NCBI GenBank assembly: GCA_015039365.1
Contig: WION01000333.1
Span: 1 to 57,025 of the forward strand
Length of the DNA: 57,025 nt
Direction: 5' to 3'
Source of the DNA: Amanita rubescens
Lineage: Eukaryota > Basidiomycota > Agaricomycetes > Agaricales > Amanitaceae
Each line of letters starts with the position of its first letter. The first letter of the stretch is position 1. A program made the position numbers and the translations under genes. Positions 1 to 10,693 of the stretch are shown piece after piece. A model generated the notes under the pieces. The model worked only from the letters and a program-made list of their open reading frames with translations, did not search any database and had not been told where the DNA came from.

Positions 1-229
1 AAGATTTTCTCCTTGTCACGCATAACACGTTGTGCTTGAGCCCTACCTTACAACATTGGGATGCACCGGAGAGTCGGTGAAACAGTCGCACGCTCCTTCT
101 CTTCTTCAGTCACAAGCTTAACTGCATCATGTTTCAACCAGGAAGCAACGTCGAGAGTGGCCCTGGCAAGTACAACCGACAACCGACCGGTGCTCTGAGC
201 CCCCTGAGAATGACTTCGTGACTCCGCTT

Positions 230-706
230 GGCTCAACGGCACATGAAGGACCACCGCCTCGTTTACCGCACCGACCTTGAGAAGACCCCGTGGGACCCGA
301 CTTCTACGCGGGAAACAGGCCATTGACAAACTTCTGGAACGATCAATTCCGGAAGGAGAAGGATAACTTTTTCAGGCCCATGATTGAATTGAGGGGTGGA
401 AGTGCATATTGAACTCGTCACGTTCATACGCTATGGCTTAGGAGAGGGTGACCTGCAGCCTCGTGTCTGGATGCAGGTTACTGGGGGAAGAATCTGGAAT
501 TGTCCCAGAAGGTCTGCAACGGCGCCTATGCTATCGAGCAGATGCTGTTGGAAAACGGCTTCAAGGACATTCACGTTGATATTATCGGGTGTTCCGCTGG
601 ACCCACGACGACGCTCTCACCCAAGGGCCTTCTGTTTTCTTCTCGTTTTATGTATAGATATGGTATAAACATGACTCAGTTGCCCCCTGTCCAGCATACC
701 CGATAA
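230..706 (+). pseudogene. Relic of an unrecognised protein-coding gene
   Basis: Three protein-like segments follow each other on the plus strand in different frames. They are RTDLEKTPWDP (about 264-298), DFYAGNRPLTNFWNDQFRKE (299-358, continuing to about 413) and LELSQKVCNGAYAIEQMLLE (about 500-559, open to a stop at 704-706). Each has a soluble, protein-like composition, but no single frame joins them, and no GT-AG intron explains the first shift, which needs one extra base near 296-299. I do not recognise the family. The left part may continue beyond the window edge. It is most likely a decayed copy of a conserved fungal hypothetical protein. A chance open frame is possible, though the matching strand and order of the three pieces argue against it. 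Confidence 0.3.
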
Positions 707-1037
707 AGTGAAGGATCCAGTCAAGGCACTACCTAAGACACCTATAGTCCAGCGGAATGATCGTTCCGTCCTCTCTTCACCCCGGGTCTTCAGGGGCCAT
801 CTGTCAAGGAGCCGTACACTGTCACAACTTGACACAGGAGCCCAATGAGTCAAAAAACTCGATTCGTTGCCATATACACATCTACGCACGGTTTTCACAA
901 ACTAGAATAGTAAAACTACATATATTCCGACCAGATTCCTGGACGACACCCAACGTCAGGAAGGGCCCTAGCAACGAACAAGTACATACCTGTCGATTAG
1001 ACAGAGAAGGCAATATCAATACCCATTTTTCTAAGCT
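707..1037. other. Intergenic stretch, no gene seen
   Basis: Short frames on both strands lack recognisable motifs. The F-box gene to the right ends at 1038, so this stretch should include its 3' untranslated region. Nothing else is supported. Confidence 0.4.
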
Positions 1038-2420
1038 CTAGAAGGCGGTTCTGATGGCAACCGACGCGGACGTGCTGGCTGCCACGCCGTTGATCCTGAC
1101 ACTCGAGAATGGTGCGACCTGGCCAGTTGTTGCAGTTTGATGGCGCGATTCCACCATTCGCAAAATAGCTTCAGCTTCATGTCTGTGCCGCGAATATAGT
1201 TCTTTGAGTTGGGCACCTAGGTGGCCTGTTGATAACTTATCCATAGTATCGGCGTCCAGTACCCCTCGATTGATATGGAGTTGACGAAGTGATGGGGTGT
1301 CCAATAACAGAACTTTGAGGTCAAATGGATCCTTTGTCTCATCGATCGTCAATGATTGTAGATGAGGCATGCCATCTGATCGCGCTATCAACTCGGAGAC
1401 TGTGGGCAGATCTAGCGACCAGGTCTCCGGCTTCGTTTGAAAGAGAGAGAGCGATGATACATTGCGGAGCGCCAACCACTTGAGAAAAGCTGGAGCATTA
1501 GCGCCATCGTCGAAAGTAAGTTTGAGAACCCGGAGTGTAGAAATGACCACAGCCTGATTCGTAGAGGACTGGGATGGTTTCTTTGTATCCCGACCTATCT
1601 TCAACTCGCAGTGTTCGAGCTGTACGCACAAGCGTAGTAAACCAAGGACCTGTGAATGTGGTCGGGTGCACTGAATACGTAGATAGTGCAACTGCGGCGC
1701 AACGGTGTGGATCACGTTCAAATCATTAACGTCGTATAGTGATAAGGATTTCAAAGCTGGTAGTGCAAACTCCTTTCCAAGTATTTGTGATAGCTTGATG
1801 GCTTCGTGGAGATGCAAGGTTTCCAAAGTAGCTATGGAAGCCTCACCCAGTCGAGGGTACTCTCCATACCAGGAAGAACGTGACTCCAACAGGTACAACG
1901 CTCGACACGGATAATGCGTAATGAGATCGTTAAGGACTTGTTGGTCTACGCTTTTGATTGTGAATGATATTGGGTGATTCTGAGCCCGGCTTAGCCATTC
2001 CCGAGCGATACGTATTTTGTCAGCTGTCTTCTTGTCAGAAGATTTGGAGACATCGATTGAAATATTGCTCCATAACTCGGGTGTATCCAACATAAGTTGC
2101 CTCCAAGGCGAGCAAACATGAGACATTGCATATACACCCTCGTCGATGACGGGTATGCAAGTAGGCTCTGAAGCAGCGAAAATCATTATGGCGCGCAACA
2201 CTTCCAAAGGCAATTTTTTGTGAGGTGCAAGGGCCACATCGTACAGCTTCACTGTGGCAAGCAGGTCTAATTGCTGGTTCAGGAGTTTTGCAATGTCGCC
2301 AGTTAAACGCTCTATGTCCTTCTGTGAATCCAGTTTAAGTTGACGAATTGCTCGAAGCTCCGTTTCTGTAAGAGAAGCATTCGACAGGCCAATTTTCGCT
2401 AGATCTGTTGTTGTCGACAT
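1038..2420 (-). CDS. F-box protein with leucine-rich C-terminal part
   Basis: A single uninterrupted frame of 460 codons starts at the ATG at 2420 and stops at 1038-1040. Upstream in-frame codons exist, but the 2420 ATG (MSTTTDLAKIGLSN) gives the usual start for this family. About residues 15-55 form an amphipathic coiled coil rich in Leu, Glu and Lys. An F-box-like segment follows, with the typical PLEVLRAIMIF helix and then SHVCSPWRQLMLDTPELWS, the core of agaricomycete F-box proteins. The rest has irregular leucine-rich repeats (for example LPALKSLSLYDVNDLN and MPHLQSLTIDET). By family knowledge such proteins recruit substrates to SCF (Skp1-Cullin-F-box) ubiquitin ligases; the substrate cannot be inferred. 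It is transcribed away from the SQS1-type gene across a 197-bp gap. The frame is intact, unlike the second F-box copy near 11 kb. Confidence 0.8.
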   Translation of the reverse strand: MSTTTDLAKIGLSNASLTETELRAIRQLKLDSQKDIERLTGDIAKLLNQQLDLLATVKLYDVALAPHKKLPLEVLRAIMIFAASEPTCIPVIDEGVYAMSHVCSPWRQLMLDTPELWSNISIDVSKSSDKKTADKIRIAREWLSRAQNHPISFTIKSVDQQVLNDLITHYPCRALYLLESRSSWYGEYPRLGEASIATLETLHLHEAIKLSQILGKEFALPALKSLSLYDVNDLNVIHTVAPQLHYLRIQCTRPHSQVLGLLRLCVQLEHCELKIGRDTKKPSQSSTNQAVVISTLRVLKLTFDDGANAPAFLKWLALRNVSSLSLFQTKPETWSLDLPTVSELIARSDGMPHLQSLTIDETKDPFDLKVLLLDTPSLRQLHINRGVLDADTMDKLSTGHLGAQLKELYSRHRHEAEAILRMVESRHQTATTGQVAPFSSVRINGVAASTSASVAIRTAF

Positions 2421-2617
2421 GGTTGTTGAAGTGATACACGCGTTGTTAGTATATAAATACGAATAAATAAGGTGAGCGTGAGTCAGTGGCTCCATCGGAT
2501 CCGGAAACGGTGAATCGTGAAATGTCGATGGGGACAAGAGATGGGAACATATTTCCTTAATCCGTCATACTCGTCGCCAACAACTTGCACAATCGCCGCT
2601 GATAAGTATAGAAGATA
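2421..2617. promoter_or_regulatory. Short shared (bidirectional) promoter region
   Basis: Only 197 bp separate the start codon of the F-box gene (minus strand) from that of the R3H/G-patch gene (plus strand). Both 5' untranslated regions and core promoters must lie here or overlap the neighbours. I see no confident TATA element, and no specific operator can be named. Confidence 0.4.
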
Positions 2618-5600
2618 ATGGCCAAGCGAAAGCCCCGGGGAAACAACCGCGGCGGTCGGGGCAGCGGTGGCAGTTTTAACGGAGGTCGGGGACGAGGTGC
2701 GCCACCCGTAGACTTCGACATCCTCGATTTCCCGGTGCAAGTGTACGGTATGTATCTCAGCTTCGCGTTCCAGCCAGCGACGATGTGGATCTTTGGTCAT
2801 GGATGTTTACGAACGATGGATGGTCTCATATTGCTCTTCAGGTTATCAACCAATGACACCGACAGGTCGGGGAAGCGGAAATAGAGGGAGAGGTTATAGA
2901 GGCTCGCGAGGCCCTACCCCTGTTCCAAGGACAAGTGGGAACTCTACTTTCCAGCCCAGGGCATCTACTCCGTCCAGAGGTAACGGGGTTTTTCAATCCA
3001 GGTCAAGCACACCATCTAGAGGGACGGGAAGCGGATACGGCCATCCTGGGCTTGGACGACCGGCTCAGCAGCAGCAGACGAAGTCAAAGTTAGGATCTAG
3101 TGCGCCACTATCAAGCTTGTTGTACGAAAGTCGCCCTCTGCTCCGTCCTGTTTTCTTCGTAAAGTCAACTCTGACACCATTCTTATTCCAACAAGAGGAG
3201 GAGTTGTTGAAACCAACAATGGAGGACATTGGTACGTGTATTATTCATGAACCAGGCTTTATCTCAATGCTGACTATCACCAGACGATGCTGAAGATAAT
3301 CGTATACCAACAGCAAACCGTATCGCCCAAGTAATTGGCGGATTGGACTTGGAAAACGAGGAAGAAATAGAAGAAATAGACTTTAACGATACGGAGAAGC
3401 TGTTGGAAGTACAAGTGAAGCCAGGAAAGATGTTGACGGTGGCGCTGGAGGAACAATTCACTGGCTATTACCATGGAACCGCTAATTCTGCTGCTCCGCT
3501 AGGAAGAGGTCAGCATGTTGCTCACCCAAACGAAGATCGATCAAATGAACAGTCAAGTGTCAACGTTGTTGAAGGAATCGCAGACATAACACTCAACTCG
3601 CAGCCAGATATTACCGGCTCAGATTTGCCGCGCGAGTCTGCGGGTGTAACACAGGAAACAGAGTCCATCGTCATGCGTGCCAAAGGGGCAGGTCTCACAG
3701 GGAAGAACCATCAGGGATGAAGCAGAGTTGGCACCCATTCAAAAACGTTTCGACACATATGAACATGTCAACATCACATCTTGCTACTGCAGAAGGCGAG
3801 GGTGAACAACAGTGCCCTGGGTCTGCAGGTTTCTTCATTGATACTACTCCCTCCCAAATTCTGGCTCCTTCACAGCTACGAAAAGGGACGGCTGCCTCGC
3901 ACATCCTAGGCGCCCCAGAAGCGCTGGGTGACGATGATGACATTATTGTATACGTCGCACCTCATCCCCGCTCATGGCCGTTTGACACCAGCCGTGTCCA
4001 CCTCTAACGTACCAACAACATTGCCAACGACATCCATGTTGACTGGATTGTCCACTATCAGCGAACTACCGTCTACGAATGCGGAAGAGAAGATGGAGGC
4101 TAATATTCCTACACCTTCAACCTCAACTACCCTTCTCTGCAGCCGCAAAAACCGCGGCAGTTCGTGTCTCCGCTCCTCCTTGCTAGCCCCAGCACGCAGC
4201 GTAAAGCCAAGGTACGTGTGCGCATGCAGGAATCGCGGCACGCGAGGCAGAAGAAGTGGAGGAAGCGATCAATGTTCTCGTTTGGGGCTGAGAGGCAGGA
4301 TAAAGAGTGGCAAGAGCTTGACGGGCCTGATCCAAGATGGGAAGAAAGAAGGAGAGGAGATTCTGATATCGATTGGGGTGAAGAGGAGAATGAGCAAGGG
4401 GCTGCGGCAGGGGAGCCGTTAACCGGTCCTGATGGCATGGATGTGGACCCAGAGTTGCTGGACGAGAAGAGCATTGGAGCGCTCGGGTCGTTCGCTAATG
4501 GAATCTTGGGTCAAGAAGGGACCCGGTATCTGACGATGGACGATATTGCGGACATTGAAAAGTTGAAGCAAGAGGATGAGGCTAGCGAGGGGGGAGCTAA
4601 AGGAAGCAGCGGAGATGACGATTCTGAAGGTGAAGAAATGGATGAACAGGGTAGTGGCGAAGACCAAGGATGTGGATGGGGTGTTTGAAAAAGAAGAGGA
4701 AATGTTGATCGGCGAAGACGCTCAGCAGAGCGACGTGGACGAAGGAAGCGAAGAGGAGGATGAATTGAGTTCTTGCTCCAGTTTCCGAGAACGTCTTGAA
4801 CTCATACGAAAACTTCCCGCAAAAAAGCCAGCTAGCACGTCGCAACAGTTGGATGAAGATGAAGAGGGCGAAGCTGAATTTGACGCAAGTTATGCATGGG
4901 ACAGTGATGATTACATTAATCGCCTTCAGGTATGAGCCTCTCAAACTTTTTCACCGTTTTTTCTCAACTTTCCCTTAAGGACCTCGTGGATGAGACCGAA
5001 GGCATCTTGACAGGTTGTGATCGCAAGGAAAGGAAGCGACTCTTCAAAGCAATTAATAATGGCGACCGCGAAGATCTATCTACGTTTACAGTGGCGAGTC
5101 AGTATTCCGGTCAATCTTTTCAGAAAGATATTTATCGAAAAACATATTGTACAGGACGCAAGAAAGATAGACCTACGAATCTCCCGCCGGAACTCCAAGA
5201 GCAATGGGTGAAAGACCGTGCCAAGAAAGCAGAAAAGAAAGCGGAGCGCGAGCGGGCCCGGCTGGAAGCGGCTGCTGATCCTTTGATCAAGAAGAAAGGC
5301 GGTAAAAAGGGACGCAAAGCTATGCTGGTCGCCGCCCGCCAAGATCCCAAGATTACCGTTATCGGACCCAATCGTGTCATTGACATGACTACACTGGTAC
5401 AACAAATCAAGAGATTCATCGCCAACCCGGACGGTCCGCGGACGATGGCTCTCCCACCTGCGAGCAAGGAAACTAGGAAGCTCGTACACGAGATGGCTGC
5501 AGCGTTTAATCTGAAGAGCAAGAGCGATGGTCACGGGGATGCGCGGTACACGGTATTAATCAGGACGAGTCGAAGTGGATTGCGCGTGGATGAGGCAAAG

Positions 5601-5937
5601 GTGGCGCGAATTATGAGGCGGAGTCATGGAGGTGAATTTAATAAGAGCGATAGGAAGGGGAAAGGTAAGAGCGGACCACCCCGGCAAAAGGAAGGAGAAG
5701 AAGTTGGCAAAGTACGTTTTTCATTGCAGTTCTGTCATCGTCGAATGGAATAGTAATTACCTCTATCAGGCTGCGCCGAAGATTGATTCGTCCAATCGTG
5801 GCTTTAGATTGCTGGAAGCTATGGGCTGGTCGGAAGGAAAACAAATTGGCATCACAGGAGGTTTGGATCAGCCACTCACAGCAATTATTAAACATTCCAA
5901 GCTTGGTCTTGGAGCCACAAGATGGATGCAGGAGTAG
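2618..5937 (+). CDS. SQS1: R3H and G-patch domain protein, SQS1-like splicing/ribosome-biogenesis factor
   Basis: The gene starts with an Arg/Gly-rich segment (MAKRKPRGNNRGGRGSGG). Exons I can place are 2618-2747, 2842-3231, from 3284, up to 4929, 4980-5711 and 5770-5937, with GTATGT, GTACGT, GTATGA and GTACGT donors. The middle is acidic and low in complexity. A basic segment (KAERERARLEAAADPLIKKK) is followed by an R3H domain (about 5400-5610, with RKLVHEMAAAFNLKSKSDG) and a C-terminal G-patch (GFRLLEAMGWSEGKQIGITG, then GLGATR) ending at the stop 5935-5937. This order matches yeast Sqs1/Pfa1, an activator of the DEAH helicase Prp43. Between 3640 and 4690 the frame changes several times. 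Introns 3644-3792 and 3948-4142 would restore two of the changes. The change near 4650-4690 finds no matching intron and looks like a one-base indel. The identity is firm; the exact middle exons are not. Confidence 0.75.
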
Positions 5938-6215
5938 AATTATCATACATCAAATGCATATGTATGAATTAGGCTAACAGCTAAACAATGTCCTTCTGCT
6001 CTGTTCGTACATTATTTCATGACAACTTGAACATTGCTCATCCCACGCCAATGAAATGAGTAGTTATAACAAGATAGCCCACGAACTATACAAAGGGCAT
6101 TACATTTGATTTTCTTTTTTTCTTTTTCTTTGTAAGCACAAAACAGGGAAAAAAAGGAGCGGCGGGGATGGAGGTACGAAGACGAAATAACAAGGCCTAA
6201 GCAACAGGACTCTCT

Positions 6216-7165
6216 TCAGTGTTCTTCTTGGTAGTCAACCTTCTCGTCGACATAGGACATAAGAAGGAGGGGCTGAAGTGGGAGCCTCGTCGTCCTCGAT
6301 GTACTCATGGATGATTGTGTACTCCGTCTCTTCGGCCTTGCGACCCCTGATTGCACGGAAGGTAATGACACTGAGGACCCACATCATTCTCAACAAAACG
6401 CCGAGACCACAGCCTAAAGAAATTCGACGTCAATATTCAAAAAAATCAAAACAATCCAGTTCAGACGTACCAAGAACGAATGCGACGGCACGACCCTCCC
6501 ACGGACCCAAGGTCATGAGAGCCAAGGCAAGGCGCTTGAAGAAGGGGGCCTTGCGACACCTGTGATGCTTGTGGTGTTTACCGTGCTTGTGATGCTTGTG
6601 TGGGTGATGGGGGAGGATGAGGCGGCTGATTACCATCATGATCGGGACCGACGATACGGACAACCTCTCCTCCTTTCGTGACGCCCGTAAGGGCACCGTT
6701 GGACTCCTCTCCCTCGACTTTGACGAAAGTGGGCGGAGCACCGATGAACGGGAAGAATGCGGAACATGGGGTTGTCATGGTGTTCCTTGGGGAGATCTAG
6801 GCTGGGCGCTTCGATCAAAGGGAGGCCTAGGGCCGTTCTAAACGCATTGGAAACTTCGATGGCCTTGTCGCGCATCTTACGCATGATACATGGAGGGCGA
6901 GTTTCGATTCGCGCCCCTTCTGGGCCAGCCAGGAAGGGGGGATGGGGGAAAAGCGGGACCATCGTCCGCAGTTAACATTTTGGACCGCATTACCGAAGCG
7001 CAGACCCTGCGCCAACTCTGGGTTGTTCGTCACAACAAGAAGGCGTAAGGGGACCGCTTCTACTAGAGCTACAAAAGAGTCAGCCATGCGCAGTCGCTGT
7101 AAAGACACTAAATCACCTAATGTAGTCCCAAGTGCTAGCAGGAACGATGGATTGACCAATTTCAT
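6216..7165 (-). CDS. Conserved His/Lys-rich single-pass membrane protein, function unknown
   Basis: The ATG at 7165 begins MKLVNPSFLLALGTTLGDLV, a likely signal peptide. A conserved-looking lumenal part follows (NNPELAQGLRFGNAVQNVNC), then a Pro-rich stretch, FIGAPPTFVKVEGEE, a His/Lys cluster (HHPHKHHKHGKHHKHH), FFKRLALALMTLGPWEGRAV and a membrane helix. The helix is split by an intron at about 6404-6471 (GTACGT...TTTAG) and continues as CGLGVLLRMMWVLSV. The tail carries acidic and PPSY residues. The frame must change near 6945 (beside runs of G), 6750 and 6610 (a GGGGG run), and once more in the tail near 6245. The original end is therefore either 6235 (shifted frame) or 6216 (expected frame). 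I recall similar basidiomycete hypothetical proteins but no function. The His/Lys cluster could bind metal; that is inference. Confidence 0.55.
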
Positions 7166-7663
7166 GTTCGTTTATACTTTGGCTGTACGATAACTCGGCG
7201 CAGAAGAAAGTGTTGTGAAAGTAAGATATGTGTAGAGGTTAAAGGGTTGTTTTGGCTGCGCACCACATATGGCGTTTGCTTAGTAAGCGTTTCAGAGCCA
7301 CAGCCTCTCAACGATCATACTCGGTGCCTCATACTGACTAGATTGCTGTCAGAATGTCGTCGTAGAGTCAGTTTTTGCGTACAGCATATTTCTCGAGAGC
7401 TGAACGCAGTTCTATGCGGACTCGTCTTGTGAGCCATGTCGTTCTGAGCAGGACAGTCACACGGACATTGATTGTGGGATTTTTTCCAGCTCACGTGTTA
7501 TGTTCGTAGATTGATATCCCATCAATCATAGGGTAGCGACAACGCGGTAGATGCTGCTACCGGCACGAGGGCACCGCCAAATCCGATATATTATATATTA
7601 TGATCCATGGCCTGAGTCACACAGCTCATCTGTACATGCTTCTTTTTCCTGGTCTCACCTACG
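7166..7663. other. Intergenic stretch between divergent genes
   Basis: It lies between the start of the His-rich membrane protein (minus) and the MFS transporter (plus), so it should carry both promoters. An AT-rich run (TATATTATATATTATGATCC, about 7587-7606) sits some 60-80 bp before the transporter start and may hold its TATA-like element. No coding signal is seen. Confidence 0.35.
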
Positions 7664-9550
7664 ATGAAGGAAACGGCTGGTAAGCAATCCCTTAATTGTC
7701 TTATCATCGAATATTGCCTACTCACGCGACGCACAGTTAACGTTTATCCATGCGGTGCTAAAAAAGCGTGGTCCACCCGTTAGACTGACCGTGTTTTATT
7801 TTATTTTAAAAATACTAACAGGCAATAGTTTGTGGTTCCTTCTTGATTCTCGTTTGTGCAACCGGAGTGGTAGGTGGATTTATTCACAACGTATGTTCCA
7901 GTTAGTGATTCAAGAAGCTGCAAGCATTCGGCGTCTTCCAAGACTATTACACTACGGTGTTCCTTACAAAATATACGGCCTCGGATATTAGCTGGATCGG
8001 AAGTGTACAAGTCTTCTTTGAACTCGTCTTGGGTATCGTTGCAGGAAAACTGTAAAATTTCCATCGATATTACGTCTTTTTGATACTGACTTAAGAGTAA
8101 AGATACGATGCAGGGTACTGTCGGTCAATGATCACCGGAGCATCTATATTATTTTCATTCAGGTAAAGTTTAATATAATAATGCTGATGAAGATGATTTG
8201 ATCTCACTGATACATTTCAGCTATTTTATGCTGTCGCTTGTCCAAAAGGAACAATATTACCAGGTGCGTGATAATTAACATATGCTCGTGTGACTGACAT
8301 GACGCCCCCCAAAGACTTTCCTTGCGCAAGGGATAGGACTTGGGATAGCTATAGGGTTCCTCTTTGTACCCGCCTGCACCCTCGCTTCCATCCATTTCAA
8401 ATATAACCAGGCGCTTGCAGTGGTACGTCTAATGGGCGTGTGTGGTCACGTCAATAGTATGTCTTATTTGACACATCAGGGCATCGTCCTCGCCGGCGGC
8501 CCGCTCGGGGCCGTGGTAGTACACCAGTAAGTATCTATTTTCGCATCCACGCGTTACCATCTGACAAAGTTAGTCATGCTTAACTATATGCTTAACTCTA
8601 GCATTGGATTCGCCTGGAGCATAAGAGCCGCCGCATTCCTCTCGGCTGCCTTACTCTTGGTCGGAAACTTGATGATCACAGTTCCCCCAAGCCCGTCAGT
8701 CACCGCTTCCGAAAGAAAATCGTCTCTAAAGAGCATGCGAGATTGGCCCTACCTGTTGACCGTCATGTCAGGCTTCATCATGCTACTCGAAATGTATTTT
8801 CCAATTTACTTCGTGCAACTATTTGCCGCGAAGCACGGTGTCTCCAAAGTCCTTACATTCTACTGCCTATCCATCGTTAATATCGTGGGCTTTTTTTCTC
8901 GCATCGCGTCCAACGCCTACGCGAAGTATTTCGGCGTGATCAACCTTTCTATAATTTCCTGCGCGCTTAACGGACTCGTCCTTTTCGGAATGCTGGGGTG
9001 TAACACCCCCTATGGGCTCGTGTTGTTCTCAGTATTGTAAGGCTACCTCTTACTAGCCCATTCTGCAAGCCCTTACTCCCAAGTCTAGTTATGGCTTCTT
9101 TTTCGGATCGAGTGAGTAATTACTAGTAATAATTTCATTGAAATGTAACTCCTGACTGTGACCTATAAGCTGTTTCGCTGTTTCTACCCGTCGTTGCGTA
9201 TCTGGCACCATCGGACGCTGACATAGGGTATGTCATCGGTATACGTATTTTAATGAAGCATCATTGTATCCAACAGGAAAGTCCTGGGTTACGCTTGGGG
9301 ACCTGGCGGTATTGCTGCTCTCATTGGACCGCCTCTTGGCGCAGCTCTTTTAGGTGAAGATTACGTCTGGTGGCGAGGCGTCGTGTATTTGCCGCGGTAT
9401 GTCCTGTGCCTTATGCCATTTACAATACATAATGATTATTTTTTGGGTGCCTAGTTAACTTTTATTGTGGCGGCTGCTCTTCAACTTCTTGCGAAGACAG
9501 ATCCACGCACGGCGTATAAAACAAAAGATGGAAGTGCAAGACCAGCCTGA
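7664..9550 (+). CDS. Major facilitator superfamily transporter, monocarboxylate (MCT/SLC16-like) type
   Basis: A multi-exon gene starts at MKETA (7664) and stops at TGA 9548-9550. After a short N-terminus comes the family lead AKKAWST and the first helix IVCGSFLILVCATGVVGGF. Next come FLTKYTASDISWIGSVQVFF, the loop-2 region LYDAGYCRSM, the third helix group TFLAQGIGLGIAIGFLFVPA, and ASIHFKYNQALAV, where the family has HYFxRRRxLA. The long exon 8576-9040 carries three to four further helices (for example MSGFIMLLEMYFPIYFV and FSRIASNAYAKYFGV). The last exons give LFLPVVAYLAPS, GYAWGPGGIAALIGPPLGAA and the helix TFIVAAALQLLAKTD. Introns are short; several splice sites (8050-8100, about 8161-8218) restore the frame. 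The junction near 7790-7820 does not join cleanly. It should act in the plasma membrane on small monocarboxylates or similar acids, but the substrate is unknown. Confidence 0.7.
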
Positions 9551-10693
9551 GAAGGCTTTGACGAACTGCACGATAAGATGAATGGGGGTGATTACAATGT
9601 TATGATGGATGACAAAAATTGAAAAAGGACGGTGCAGTCGGTGTCCAACACCGCATATCGCCTGCCCGGGATAATATTAGCTAGTGTCAAATGAACGTTA
9701 CCCGATCTTATTGTAGAGACCATTAGAACTTGTAAGATCATAGACTCGTTCCGTGAAGCGCTCTGGCAAAAGTAGAATTTGATCCGATTTTTCTGGCGTT
9801 AAGTTGAGCTTGTAGTCCAGACAATAATGGCACTGAGCGACGGAGAAGAGAGAGCATATCAGCATCGGGTATGCAGCGATCACGCAACCCGAATTCGACC
9901 AAATACGACTACTTTCGGGGTCGTTTGATAGTCTGCCGTACATGGCCCGCCCCGGAGGGACTCCGAATCGTACATATGCAGGTATGTTGGCACTTGCCGA
10001 TGTCCGGGTGATGGAACGCTAGATTCGGAGTTGGGCAGGCTGGCGGGCGACTTAGACTCGGCCCTGGAGCGTTTCACCATTCCCGAATCTATTAAGGACG
10101 TCTCGTGGACCCGGAAAGAAAGACCTGGCTGGCTAGCCTGAACTAGTCGCGGCAGGTGCTTCTATGATTGATTGGAAGGATGTCCAAACCCAAGGCTGCT
10201 CCGGGTCGAGTCCAATCCGGAGATGCTATCGACCAGGCGGACAGGAACTGTAAACATTGGGGACGGCGTCTCCAGAAAGAACCTTGTCACAAACGGACTT
10301 GGTATTCTAGAAAACAATGTGATCTCTGCCAGCAAGATGTCCAACAATTGGTGCGCACCTGGAGCGCAGCGAGGTTCTTGGACATATGTGCTCAGGAAGG
10401 TGACGGCATCAATAGGCAAGCGCCCAAGTTCCTGCGCCGAAGACCAAGCAGGAGTCTTGCCTACCGTAGACGTGCACCAGGGTCCAGGACGCCAATGTGA
10501 TCTCAAGTCCGGTCTCACTGGGCAAATGGCACAACGGCGAAATAGGAGAAAAATCCCCACGCTCTTGCCTCGTTTTTGCCAATAGCTGCGTCCATACGCG
10601 AACGCAAGCATAGAAAGATCTCTTTTAGAAACTTCGTTTGGTTAGCCGTCCGTGTCGAGAAGGCCACAGGCTACGTGCCACGAACTCTCTGCA
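9551..10693. other. Intergenic or decayed region, no supported gene
   Basis: It holds an open minus frame of about 150 codons (10162-10611), an overlapping plus frame (10172-10585) and two shorter minus frames at 9698-10080. None shows a motif I recognise. The 10162-10611 minus frame contains SHWRP followed by Leu-rich text and may be an old F-box fragment, but I cannot support that. Confidence 0.3.

Noticed and set aside
10162..10611. Minus-strand frame of about 150 codons as an F-box gene
   Set aside because: Only a weak SHWRP resemblance. The opposite strand is equally open and no F-box motif is present.
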